In this document: piece by piece, positions 1 to 7,799 of the stretch
How positions within the stretch are numbered: the first letter of the stretch is position 1
Layout of the letters: every line of letters begins with the position of its first letter
Origin: Trebonia sp.
GTDB lineage: Bacteria > Actinomycetota > Actinomycetes > Streptosporangiales > Streptosporangiaceae
DNA: 7,907 nt
NCBI GenBank assembly: GCA_030043595.1
Contig: JASHXJ010000630.1
Coordinates: 1 to 7,907 of the forward strand
Reading direction: 5' to 3'
Made by a program: the position numbers and the translations under genes
Notes under the pieces: model-generated
Database searches by the model: none
What the model was told of the DNA's origin: nothing
Seen by the model: only the letters and a program-made list of their open reading frames with translations

Positions 1-3000
1 ATGGTGAAGTCGTCGTCGCCGCGGCTGGGCAGCCGGAAGTCATAGTAGGAATCGGCAGTCTGCAGCGCTGCGGCCAAGGCGCGGCTGTGTGCGGTGTCGG
101 CCAGGGCGGAGCTGACCTGGATGTCCTGGCTCTGGTCGTAATGCTGCTCGGTGGAGTCTTCCCATACCGTTATCCAGTCGTCGTCAGCCGACAAGCAGGC
201 CTCGAAACTGCCCACGGTGATGCTCAGCTCCCATTCGTCGCGTCCCAGGCGCACGGAGGGGAGCGGGAGTACCGGGCGGGGCGCGGCGTCCCGCCGGTCG
301 GCCAGCCATCGCCCGTCCTGGCGGCTCGGCCGGAAACCATGCAGCCACCTGGCGAAGGAGTTCTCCTCGTCCGGCTCGCCAACGTAGACGGGACGCTGGC
401 GGATCAGCTTCCCTGCGACGGTCATGAGCGCGTGGAAGCCGAGGTAGCGACCGAGGTCGTCTTCTTTCGGCCACTCGCTTCCGTGCGCCCACGTTGAGTC
501 CTCTTGGTAGATGCCTCGATTGCGCCGCTCGTCCTCCTCCGCCCTGGCGGTTCGGGGGAAGTCCCATTCGGCGTCGGCGACTTCGCTGGCCATCCGGACC
601 ACGTCCGGAACGGACAGGCCGAACGCATCGGCAAGCCCGTAGCACCAGTACTTGTCGAAGTCGAAGAAGAACCTCAGATGAGCGGTGCCGTGACCCGGCT
701 CTGACGTGACCGGGCTGTCTTCTGGTCGCAGTTCGACTGGTCTGTTGGCGGCCTCGAGCGTTCTAAGGGCCAACGAGTCGAGCGCCACGAGCCCTGCAGC
801 GTGCAGCGAGAGCAGCGCGTTGCGCGTGCTCTGGCGTACGAGGACGTGGTCCCGGTCACTGGTGGCGGTGGCGAGGAGGAACGGGATGAACGGCGCGAGG
901 GCGGGGCGGCCGGGCGAGGCCGCCGAGCGTTCCAGCGCGAGCAGCAGCCATACCAGGGCGTGCCGGTCGTAGAAGTGGAGGCGGCGGTCGACGAAGGGGT
1001 CTGCTGGGAGCTGGCCGCTGGCGTAGCGTGCAAGTTCTCCAAGCACCGTGGTTTCCCGGAGCGAGACCAGCGCGCAGACGGCGTGGGCGGCCCGCCACCG
1101 GGTGGCGATGGCCGTGTCCCCGAGCGCGGCCCAGATGAACCCAGCGACGCAGGATGCGGCGGACGCGGGCGGCGCGGGCAGGTCGCTGATGAGTCCGTCT
1201 GCCGCGTGGGCGGGGGCGATGTCCTGGTACTGGCTGGTGGCGTCGTCAAAGGCCTGCGCTGCGTCTGCCGGGTTAAGCCGGGTGCTGAGACGGCCGGCCA
1301 GGGCGAAGCACGCCTCGCCGGCGAGCGTTTCGGGGCGGCGCCCAAGTTCTTCCAGGGCGATGCCCAGAGGGTCAAGGTCTGGTCCGGCGGCTTTCTCCAG
1401 GGCATCGGGGTCGATGGGGTCGTATGACCGAGTGGTCAGGCTTACGCTGAACCGCGTGGCCAGCGTGCGTGCCATCTCACGCGCGGCGGACTTGGCCGAC
1501 AAGGGAAGTGCCGTCCGGGTTGCGAGCCTGGTGAGGATACCGCGGTAATCGAACTCGGAAAGCCCGGTGTCGGCGGTGAGAGCCCGGATGACATGGGCGA
1601 GGCTACCCGGCGGGTAACCGAGCGCGGCCTCGGTCACCTGCTCCCAGGTGAGCGGCGTATCACGATCACGGCAAAGCGCCCGGGCGGCAGCGATGCCGTC
1701 AGCGGTGGCGAGGTCGAGCTCGCCTAGTCGTTTTAGCGCTGATTCCCTCGCGCTGGCCCTGGATTCGTCAAGGCTGTCCCAGTCCCTGCCTTCGGTCTCC
1801 TCGTAGCCAGGGTGGCGGGGTGCCTCACGGCGCTCCAGGCGGGTGCCGTCGAAGGTTGCCCCCGATTGCGCTGCGGCCGCGCGGAGCACCTCAAGGCCAG
1901 ACCGCGCGCTGGTCACGGATCGCGGTAGCGCGGCGACCGCGTCCGCGACGACCTGCGCATCGGCCGGGCGGCTGCGCACCGCGCGTCCGGCTGCCTGCAC
2001 GATGTCCGGGCGCTCCTGGAGCAGCGTCATTGCGATGCAGGCCAGCGGCTCCGGGGCGAGCGTGCAGTCGTCGCGGACGGCGAGGGCCTCGATGACCCGG
2101 TCCAGCCACCCTAGGCGGCGGTCACGCCACCGCGAGGCGACCGCGATCCCCTCGCGCGGATCAAGTTGCCCGATGGCGTGGATAGCGGCCTCGTGATCAA
2201 GCGCATCGTCCAAGTAGGGGGCCAGGCTCTCGGTGACCTGGGCTAGGCGGTACGCATGGGCACGGTCCGGCGTATCGCTCCGGCTCGCGGCGCCGCTGAT
2301 CTTCAGCAGCGCATCCCACCGCGCGCGGACGTCATCGCCGACAAGTTCGGCGGCTTCCATGGCCTGCTGGAAGTACTCGCCCGACTCATCTCGCGACAAG
2401 CGGCAGATTGCCCGGGATAGCCCGACGAGGTCCCCGATCCGCTCGTCCGCGCTGTCATGGCCGGCAGCGATCTCGCCGACGATGATCCCGGCGACCTCAA
2501 GTGCCAGGTCGTGCAGTTCCGGGGATGCAGCGGCGTGCTGCACGATTTCCGTGAGCGCCCCGCGGGATATGAAGCGGTGATTAGACCGGACCCACTCGGC
2601 GAACTGCGCGCGCGTCGCCTCGGACGACCCGGCGGCTAGCAAGAGGGAGGCGGTGCGCGCGGCGGCGTTAATGAACATGCGTGGCGTCCGGTAGTCGGAA
2701 ACCCCCCGGAGCGTTTCCTCAGCCGCCCGCCGGAACCCGGCATCGGCATCCGTGGCCTCGCCCAGCATGACCTGCGCCCACAGCTCCGCCCATGCGGCGA
2801 ACGGTTTCACGTTCGCCGTGAACTCCGCTACCTCGCGTGAGTCACCGCCGGGCCGTTGCCTGGCCTCGGCCACTTCCGGCGGGGCCAGCGTGTCGACGTC
2901 GAACGCCTCGCCGCGCAGGCACGCCAGCAGCGCCAGCCCCTTGATCACAGACGGGCTGTCCGCGACCCACCATGATGACCCGGCCCACGCAGGCAGCCTC

Positions 3001-4655
3001 GCGGGCAAGTACGGGGCCAGGATGCACCCTGCCTCCGACCTGGTCAGCAGCCCGTGGCGCGTTCCGAGCGTCACGACCCAGCAGATTGCCTGCAGGATGT
3101 CAGGGTCGTCATGCCGCGCATGGGCAGCTGCAGGCGCGTCGTCCGGCCCACCACGGGCGCGGAGCATTGCCACGCACCGCTCCAGTGCCTTCGGATCCAG
3201 GACAAGGCCGGCCTGCGCGGCCGATGACGCCACGCCGAGCAACACGTGCTCGGACGCGTGCTCCGTCTGCAGGAGATCCCGGATCTCCTGGTCCCGGCCT
3301 TGCTGGGCCAACCGGGCTGCGATGACCGCAGCTGGCTTCACGGCGACGCGCGGTGGCCGCCATCGCAGGAGGAAGTCCACGGCGGCGGCGGCACCGTCCA
3401 CGTTGACCAGCCCGATCGCGATCTCAGCAACGTCGTCTGCGGTGACACCGTTCGTCTCGTGTTGTTCGCGGGGGGCGTTGACCCACGCGACTGTCCACTC
3501 GATCGCGCTGCGCAGCCTGCTGCGGGCGTAATCCTGCTGCGATGGGGCGAACGACAGCAGCGCGCCCTCGTGCAGGAGGTTGGAGTTCGGCCAACCGCCA
3601 GCCAGGTCGCGGGTGGCCACGAGGTCCTCGATCGTCTGGGGACCAAGGAAGGTGCCCGCCAGGTCGGAATTCTCGCGCAGCAGGCGCAACAGGCGGCTGT
3701 GGCTAGCGCCCTGCGCGCCAGCTCGCAGGGCGAGGCGCGCCGCAGGCAGATATGCCCGCTGCCGCAACGCCGCCTTGAGCGCGAACTGGAGGCGCTGCTG
3801 CGCGACCTGCTGCCGCTCGATGTCGTTGCCCTCGGGAAGCGCATCGCCTGTCAGGGCCAAGCGGACGAGCTCGTCGAAGTCGCCGGACTCCCACATGAGC
3901 TGCGGAAGAGAGGCAGCGACGTAACCGCTGCCGCTCGCCAGCGGCAGAAGCTCCCGCACGAAGAGCCTCAGCGCGTCGCCCTCGGGCCTGAACCGCGAGC
4001 GGAACCAGGTCTCCGTCGGCTCGTTGAGGAACTGAAGCGTGTCGCCGTCTGCGAGCAACGACCCGTTGAGGTCGGCCGCGAAGCTGCGGACTAGCGACGC
4101 GGGAACGCCGCACAGCGACACCAGGACATCGATCGGGATACGCGGTCTCAGCAGGGCGAGGGCCTGGCACATGGCGTGGATGCCCGCCGCATGCTCGGGG
4201 CCGCTGTGGTAGATCACGTCATCGAGGAGTCGTTCCAGGAGGTCATCAACCGTGGTGACGTCGCTGGCGGACGCCTCGCCCAGGCGGGTCAGGCACTCCC
4301 CGGTCGTCGCGGACTCGCGCATGGCCTGGTCCTGGACGCGGGCGTTTCCTCCTGTCCGGCGGTGGAACTCCCGGGCGTCGCCTGGCTCCACCGGCCCGAG
4401 CCTCGATTCCAGGTGCTGGCGGCTTTGCTCCAGCGTGAAGCCGCTCAGCTTGAGCTTCACCGTCCTGGGCGGCGGCTCGAGCATGCCAACTCGCTCGGTG
4501 CGGCAGAACTCGACCACCCGCGCGTTGGGCGGCATCTCCTCGCGCAGTAGGTCGACGACGAAGGAACGCCCCGTGTCCCGCTCGCCCGCGGCGATGACCG
4601 CGTTGTCCGCAGCATCGATGGCCAGCACGAGGAGAGCACCGGGAGCCTGAGTGGG
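1..4655 (-). CDS. 5'-truncated giant STAND NTPase, C-terminal part (runs off the window)
   Basis: I translated one minus-strand frame (codons at plus positions 3-5, 6-8 and so on) from about 4655 to base 3 and found no stop: about 1,550 codons, continuing past base 1. It opens in the middle of an NTPase domain. A Walker-B-like strand LLVLAIDAADNAV lies at about 4594-4634, then FVVDLLREE, then a sensor-1-like VVEFCRTER (about 4494-4517). A winged-helix-like region follows, ending in LNEPTETWF (about 4000-4030). The rest is Ala/Leu-rich helical repeats, with an aromatic, acidic C-terminal region below about 700. There is no P-loop: an in-frame TGA lies at 4665-4667 and the first possible start is GTG at 4626-4628, inside the Walker B strand. 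The N-terminal effector and Walker A are therefore missing. The family is a large bacterial STAND NTPase, in which a C-terminal sensor triggers oligomerisation. Resemblance to Avs/AVAST proteins is recalled, not searched. Probably non-functional as it stands, although the frame is intact. Confidence 0.8.
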
Positions 4656-5788
4656 ATCGCCGCATCAATGACAGTAGCGGCGGCGTGCCGCCACTGGGCT
4701 GCCAGGGTGTCGGGCATCTGGTCGAGGGTGACGGCCTGGACCAGCCGGTGCATGAGTACCTGCCCGTCCCCGGCAAGGCTGAGCAGTGAGTAGCGGCGCA
4801 GAGCCGCGACCGCGTCTCCCACTGCAAGCGAATCGCCCAATAGCGGCGCCAGCATGGGTGCAACCTCTTGACCGAGCTGCTCTTCCACTCCCGATCGGGG
4901 CTGGAGCAGCAGAGGCAGCGGAACCGGCTCAGCCGCGCAGCACGCGAGCAGCCGCAACAGCCCGGTCGCGAGAGGTGACGCTTCTTCTATCCGGCTGAAC
5001 CCCATCGACCATGTGGTGGCGACAGTCTTGCGGTATCTGGCAGGTTGTCCGCGGGCTAGCAGCTCAGCGCGTCGCTGCCGGAAGTCGGCCACGTACCCCT
5101 CGAGATCCCTGCCAGCAGCCTTGATGTAGGCGGCGGCCTGTTCCAGTGCCAGTGGCAGCCCGCCAAGCTCTTGCGCCAACTCGATGGCAGCCTGCCCGTC
5201 CGAGAGGCCGGTGCGATGGAGCAGGAACGCCGCCGCCACCTCAGTAGCAAGGACCGGCACGGCAAGGACCTGGCCGTAGGGCCAGTTCTGATCCTGGCTG
5301 GTAATCAAAACCTGCCCGCGGCCGGCTGGAGGAAGGAACGTTTCAACCGATGCCGGGTCTAGCGCATTGTCGAATACCAGCAGCCAGTCTTGCGCAGAGG
5401 CAGCAAGCACAGCGTGCACCGACGCCACCGGGTCGCGCGTATCGAATAGGTCCCGGTTTCCGAGCTGGGCCGCCAGGTCGGCGAACCCGGCTGCCATCAG
5501 CGCGGGATCCTCCGCGGGGAATTGCCAGACGACCCCGGCACCGGGCAGGCGGCGGTGGGCGTATTCGGTTGCCACGCTGGTCTTGCCCGCGCCTCCAAGC
5601 CCGCACAAGACAACAATCCCCGGCCCGGGGCCACCTTCGGCCGATAGCCGGCGGTCTAGTTCGGTGAGCAATTCCTCACGGCCAGCCAGGAACTGCGGCC
5701 GGGGCAGCAGCCGCACCGGCTGACTCGGCACCGCCGGCCGCCGGTACTCCACCCGGCCGACAGCTGTACCGCCCAGATTGGCGATCAC
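4457..5788 (-). CDS. NB-ARC domain ATPase, 3'-truncated, with out-of-frame tail
   Basis: This is a STAND-class signalling ATPase of the actinobacterial NB-ARC/TPR type. The 443-residue frame shows, in order: a Pro-rich lead-in with FLAGREELL (33-41), P-loop GLGGAGKT (63-70, Lys69), Walker B WLLVFDNA (135-142), sensor-like QVLITSQDQNW (159-169), GLPLA motif (210-214), a winged-helix region (about 255-335) and an MHD-like MHRLVQAV (346-353). Relatives normally continue into several hundred residues of TPR repeats. Here recognisable sequence ends at Pro379 (codon 4652-4654). The last 64 residues are a Ser/Arg/Cys-rich reading of the next gene in the wrong frame, ending at the stop 4457-4459. The start is GTG at 5788, 38 nt after the upstream stop. 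The frame stays open further upstream without an ATG, GTG or TTG in the stretch I read. The Shine-Dalgarno is weak (AGGG only 3 nt away). The nucleotide-binding core is intact but the sensor is gone. Confidence 0.88.
   Translation of the reverse strand: MIANLGGTAVGRVEYRRPAVPSQPVRLLPRPQFLAGREELLTELDRRLSAEGGPGPGIVVLCGLGGAGKTSVATEYAHRRLPGAGVVWQFPAEDPALMAAGFADLAAQLGNRDLFDTRDPVASVHAVLAASAQDWLLVFDNALDPASVETFLPPAGRGQVLITSQDQNWPYGQVLAVPVLATEVAAAFLLHRTGLSDGQAAIELAQELGGLPLALEQAAAYIKAAGRDLEGYVADFRQRRAELLARGQPARYRKTVATTWSMGFSRIEEASPLATGLLRLLACCAAEPVPLPLLLQPRSGVEEQLGQEVAPMLAPLLGDSLAVGDAVAALRRYSLLSLAGDGQVLMHRLVQAVTLDQMPDTLAAQWRHAAATVIDAAIPLRLPVLSSCWPSMLRTTRSSPRASGTRGVPSSSTYCARRCRPTRGWSSSAAPSELACSSRRPGR
4640..4665 (-). 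other. Junction between two unrelated STAND NTPase genes
   Basis: On the minus strand the NB-ARC frame reads ATVIDAAIP up to 4652 and then loses all family character. The -1 frame from about 4655 reads DPTQAPGALLVLAID and continues for about 1,550 codons as another STAND protein. The two frames overlap by only a few bases, and the downstream frame has a TGA at 4665-4667. The breakpoint therefore lies within about 4640-4660. No terminal inverted repeats, target duplication or long homology are visible at the join. That fits illegitimate recombination, a large deletion or an assembly chimera. There is no canonical X-XXY-YYZ slippery heptamer, so programmed frameshifting is unlikely. Confidence 0.7.
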
Positions 5789-5826
5789 CGACCCTGGCGC
5801 AGTGATCCAGGTGCTTCCGGGTTCGG

Positions 5827-6303
5827 CTACCGACCCGCCGGACCCGGGCTCGTAGGGTTTCCCGGCATCACGTTCCCGTGAACTGTTCCGGCGCCGACCC
5901 CGCCACCCGAGGCAGTAATAGTGACGTCCCGGCCTGCGGCGACCCCGTGACCGGCCGCCGACACCGTCCGAGCGGACAGCCGCGCTGCCCGGACCTCATC
6001 GACCAGCACCTTCAACTCATCCGCAATCTCCGGATATTCCTCGAGCGCATCCAGCAGTCGCGTCCGCCAGGCAGCCGCCACCTGCATCTCTATCTGCTCC
6101 AGTTGGCTAGGCGGGGCGCCCGCCAGTTCCTCGCGGGACTGTTCTAGCCGCCGATCAACCAAATCGGCTTGTTGTTGATCACCACGGCCAATCAGCCGCG
6201 CGACACGACGCTTGACGGACTCCCATGCATCCGTGACCGCAGCCGTAACGATGGCCTGTCCGCCCATCGATGCTAGCGACAGCAGTGGCTCCTCAACCGC
6301 CAT
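5827..6303 (-). CDS. Small helical protein with Gly-rich tail, partner of the NB-ARC gene
   Basis: A protein of 158 residues starting MAVEEPLLSLASMGG. I chose ATG 6301-6303 because GGGAAGGG sits 6 nt upstream (6310-6317); a GTG at 6343-6345 would add 14 residues with no obvious ribosome site. A short hydrophobic segment (about 5-25) precedes an amphipathic, charged helical region (about 25-110, with DRRLEQSREEL and ADELKVLVDEV) that could form coiled coil. The tail is Gly/Ala-rich and beta-like: VAAGRDVTITASGGG, then GTVHGNV and PTSPGP. There is no signal peptide or catalytic motif. I recall this kind of small gene, with a GRDV...HGNV tail, just upstream of NB-ARC genes in actinobacteria, but know no defined function. 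It ends 38 nt before the NB-ARC start on the same strand, so an operon is likely. A role as effector or adaptor for the NB-ARC protein is inference. Confidence 0.8.
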   Translation of the reverse strand: MAVEEPLLSLASMGGQAIVTAAVTDAWESVKRRVARLIGRGDQQQADLVDRRLEQSREELAGAPPSQLEQIEMQVAAAWRTRLLDALEEYPEIADELKVLVDEVRAARLSARTVSAAGHGVAAGRDVTITASGGGVGAGTVHGNVMPGNPTSPGPAGR

Positions 6304-6309
6304 CCCGCA

Positions 6310-6317
6310 CCCTTCCC
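6310..6317 (-). promoter_or_regulatory. Ribosome binding site deciding the start at 6303
   Basis: The minus strand reads GGGAAGGG followed by a 6-nt spacer and ATG. This is the best Shine-Dalgarno match in the window and supports the internal ATG over the upstream GTG as the start of the small helical gene. Confidence 0.6.
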
Positions 6318-6358
6318 GCTCGCCGTCAGTCCAACGATCGCACACCTTTTGCTGGCAG

Positions 6359-6505
6359 TCATCGGTCCGCTATGCAATGGGACCCACCGGTTCCCAAGAC
6401 CGCCGCCAACTCGCCCACCTGCACCCGCTGGTACGGTCCGCCCGGCACTAGGCGCGCATCGGGCACGACGTCCGGAATGCATAGATCTTCTCCCTGCCAT
6501 GTCAC
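6359..6505 (-). CDS. Possible 48-codon ORF of unknown function
   Basis: This minus-strand frame opens at GTG 6503-6505 (MTWQGEDLCIPDVVPDAR) and stops at TGA 6359-6361, 55 nt upstream of the small helical gene. The composition reads like real protein (IPDVVPDARLVPGG, then YQRVQVGELAAVLG). There is no good ribosome site, and the frame is closed by a TAG shortly upstream of the GTG. I do not recognise it. It could be a small leader peptide, a remnant of a larger gene, or chance in GC-rich DNA. It also overlaps the promoter-like pair at 6478-6507, so both cannot easily be true in simple form. Confidence 0.25.
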   Translation of the reverse strand: MTWQGEDLCIPDVVPDARLVPGGPYQRVQVGELAAVLGTGGSHCIADR

Positions 6506-6507
6506 AA
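6478..6507 (-). promoter_or_regulatory. Weak sigma-70-like promoter candidate
   Basis: On the minus strand TTGTGA (6502-6507) is followed after 18 nt by TATGCA (6478-6483). If used, it would drive the small helical gene and the NB-ARC gene with a leader of about 170 nt. Such matches arise by chance and actinobacterial promoters are loosely conserved, so this is a candidate only. Confidence 0.18.
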
Positions 6508-6565
6508 AGGCTTGACCAGGCTATACGGCGGACCGACTTCAGCGCGTACTCGGCAAAGTCGACAG

Positions 6566-6582
6566 CGGCGCTCCGAGCGCCG
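6566..6582. repeat. Perfect short hairpin CGGCGCT-CCG-AGCGCCG
   Basis: A perfect 7-bp inverted repeat with a 3-nt loop lies between the IS and the small helical gene. An alternative pairing of AGCGCC with GGCGCT near 6596-6601 is possible. It could end transcription entering from the IS or be chance in GC-rich DNA. There is no T-tract. Confidence 0.3.
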
Positions 6583-6650
6583 AATAGGCGTCGGCGGCGC
6601 TTCTATGCGAAGCACCGCGTCGTGCATGCATAACGTCCAGTTCTACGCCA

Positions 6651-6658
6651 GTCGCTGT
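6651..6658 (+). repeat. Target site duplication, copy 1 (GTCGCTGT)
   Basis: The eight bases immediately outside the right IS end are identical to the eight immediately outside the left end. This length fits IS256-family transposition. Confidence 0.88.
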
Positions 6659-6687
6659 GGGAGTATCTCGGGAACGGTGTTTCCGGC
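6659..6687 (+). repeat. IS256 terminal inverted repeat, right end (transposase 3' side)
   Basis: Reading inward on the plus strand it starts GGGAGTATCTCGGG and ends GGTGTTTCCGGC. It matches the other end at 23 of 29 positions, with the inner 12 bases identical. Confidence 0.88.
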
Positions 6688-6695
6688 GGTCTTGG

Positions 6696-7394
6696 TTAGT
6701 AGGTCTCGGCGGCCGGGAACCGGTCGCCGAAGGTTATCGCGAAAGCGTTCAGGGCGGGCTTCCACCGCATGGCCCACCTTGTCCTGCCGGTCCCGGTCGG
6801 GTCAAGCGACCGGGTCACTAGGTAGAGGCATTTGAGGGCGGCCTGCTCGGTCGGGAAGTGCCCCCGGGCCTTGACCGCCCGCCGGTAGCGGGCGTTCAGC
6901 GACTCGATCGCGTTGGTGGAGCAGATCACCTTGCGGATCTCGAGGTCGTAGTCCAGGAACGGGATGAACTCGGTCCAGGCGTTCTCCCACAGCCGGATCA
7001 CAGCTGCGTAGCGTTTTCCCCCCTTGTCCGCCAGCTCGTCGAGCGCGGCCCGGGCCGCTTCGGCGTTCACGGCCGTGAAGATCGGCTTGACGTCCCGCTT
7101 CAGGGCGTCCCAGTCCCGCTTGGAGGCCAGGTGGAAGGTGTTGCGGATCAGGTGCACGATGCAGGTCTGCACGATCGCCTGGGGCCAGGCGTTCGCGACG
7201 ACCTCGGGCAGGCCCTTGAGCCCATCGCAGACCACGAAGAAAACGTCCTTGACCCCGCGGTTGCGCAGGTCGGTCAGCACGCTCATCCAGAACTTGGCGC
7301 CCTCCCCGCCCTGGCCGGCCCACAGGCCCACGACCTCCTTCCCGCCCGTAAGGGTGACCCCGGTCACCACGGCACCTCTCCCGCTGAACCACAC
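6696..7394 (-). pseudogene. IS256-family (mutator-type) transposase, N-terminally truncated
   Basis: The 232-codon frame carries the C-terminal part of an IS256-type DDE transposase. Clear family blocks are VGLWAGQGGEGAKFW (22-36), VVCDGLKGLPEVV (54-66), IVQTCIVHLIRNTF (74-87), IRLWENAWTEFIPFLDYD (133-150), VICSTNAIESLNARYRRAV (156-174) and TRSLDPTG (194-201). The second catalytic Asp (D57) and the Glu (E164, in NAIESLN) are present. The first Asp, the N-terminal DNA-binding region and the usual segment before GVTL are missing. Full-length proteins have about 400 residues. The GTG at 7394 is not a natural start: family similarity begins about residue 9, and an in-frame TGA lies at 7407-7409. 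The stop (6696-6698) is 8 bp from the right inverted repeat, a normal 3' layout. Confidence 0.9.
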
Positions 7395-7411
7395 AGGTCT
7401 CAGCGATCAGG

Positions 7412-7440
7412 GCCGGAAACACCATTAACGGGACAGTCCC
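7412..7440 (-). repeat. IS256 terminal inverted repeat, left end
   Basis: Reading inward on the minus strand it starts GGGACTGTCCCG and ends GGTGTTTCCGGC. It pairs with 6659-6687, with six mismatches, all in the outer 17 bases. Confidence 0.88.
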
Positions 7441-7448
7441 GTCGCTGT
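7441..7448 (+). repeat. Target site duplication, copy 2 (GTCGCTGT)
   Basis: Perfect direct copy of 6651-6658, immediately beyond the left inverted repeat. No bases have diverged, suggesting the insertion is not old. Confidence 0.88.
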
Positions 7449-7726
7449 CAGTCAGCTGTGCCGTCCCGAAGCATCCGATTGAAGGTAAAATCTTTTCGGC
7501 CGCTGCGGACCGACGTACGAGCTCAGGTTGCCGTTTGATTTCGTGGGCGAGATTCGTGATCGTTCCTCTAGCGCCGATGATCGTACCCATGTCCAATGGA
7601 CTGGCGCGTTAGCCATAGCAGGGGTTCGGCGACATTGATCGGGTGGATAGATCCCCGGATGCGCACACGCTGCGATGGCTCGTCACCGCGCAGTACGTTC
7701 TGCGAGTCGTTAGGATTTGATCTTCC

Positions 7727-7763
7727 CCCCCGTTCCCCTGACAGGGTGTCCGGAAGACGGGGG
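7727..7763 (-). terminator. GC-rich hairpin, candidate terminator of the upstream gene
   Basis: On the minus strand CCCCCGTCTTCC pairs with GGGGAACGGGGG across a 13-nt loop. The stem is about 12 bp with one mismatch and two G-T pairs. It begins about 37 nt after the stop codon at 7800. No T-tract follows, which is common in actinobacterial intrinsic terminators but weakens the call. Confidence 0.45.
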
Positions 7764-7799
7764 AGCTCACAGACAGTCAGTAGGCCTGTCGGTGCCGGG

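Larger units (their letters stand above)
6304..6658. other. Intergenic stretch between the IS and the small helical gene
   Basis: No gene here is well supported. It holds a weak 48-codon ORF (6359-6505), a weak promoter-like pair (6478-6507), a perfect 7-bp-stem hairpin (6566-6582), the 8-bp palindrome TGCATGCA (6623-6630), and at 6651-6658 one copy of the IS target duplication. Short plus-strand ORFs here have no recognisable features. Confidence 0.5.
6659..7440 (-). mobile_element. IS256-family insertion sequence, internally deleted (782 bp)
   Basis: The ends are set by terminal inverted repeats of 29 bp (6659-6687 and 7412-7440, 23 of 29 matching, both starting GGGA and ending GGTGTTTCCGGC). 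A perfect 8-bp direct repeat, GTCGCTGT, lies immediately outside both ends, as expected for IS256-family insertion. The transposase runs on the minus strand and keeps only its C-terminal 220 or so residues. Full-length members of the family are about 1.3-1.5 kb, so roughly 0.5 kb or more is missing between the left end and about 7370. Because both ends and the target duplication are intact, it could still be moved by a transposase supplied in trans. Confidence 0.9.
7441..7799. other. Intergenic stretch upstream of the IS
   Basis: I find no convincing gene. It holds the second target duplication, the start of a short ORF cut by the IS (ATG at about 7590, minus strand) and the GC hairpin at 7727-7763. 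Longer open frames here lack conserved motifs. The stretch near 7480-7500 is locally more A/T-rich. Confidence 0.5.

Noticed and set aside
674..1405. Minus-strand ORF of 243 codons in another frame, and similar ones at 184-645, 3338-3844, 3703-4170 and 4246-4863
   Set aside because: They overlap the long STAND frame on the same strand, have low-complexity Pro/Arg/Ser composition and show no motifs.
801..1427. Plus-strand ORF of 208 codons, and similar plus-strand ORFs at 1048-1548, 2752-3531 and 3246-4094
   Set aside because: They lie antisense to the continuous STAND frame, have Arg/Ser/Gly-rich composition with no recognisable domain, and are explained as shadows of G/C-biased codons on the minus strand.
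4640..4660. Programmed -1 ribosomal frameshift making one NB-ARC-STAND protein
   Set aside because: The shift size would fit, but there is no slippery heptamer, and the product would have a complete NB-ARC module followed by half of a second NTPase domain, which is not a sensible architecture.
6802..7596. Minus-strand ORF of 264 codons across the IS
   Set aside because: It reads the transposase gene in the wrong frame over most of its length and crosses the IS left end. Only its first 50 or so codons lie outside the element.
7500..7640. Plus-strand frame reading YELRLPFDFVGEIRD and onward
   Set aside because: It reads smoothly but is short, is closed by a stop just upstream, has no good start or ribosome site, and has no recognised family.
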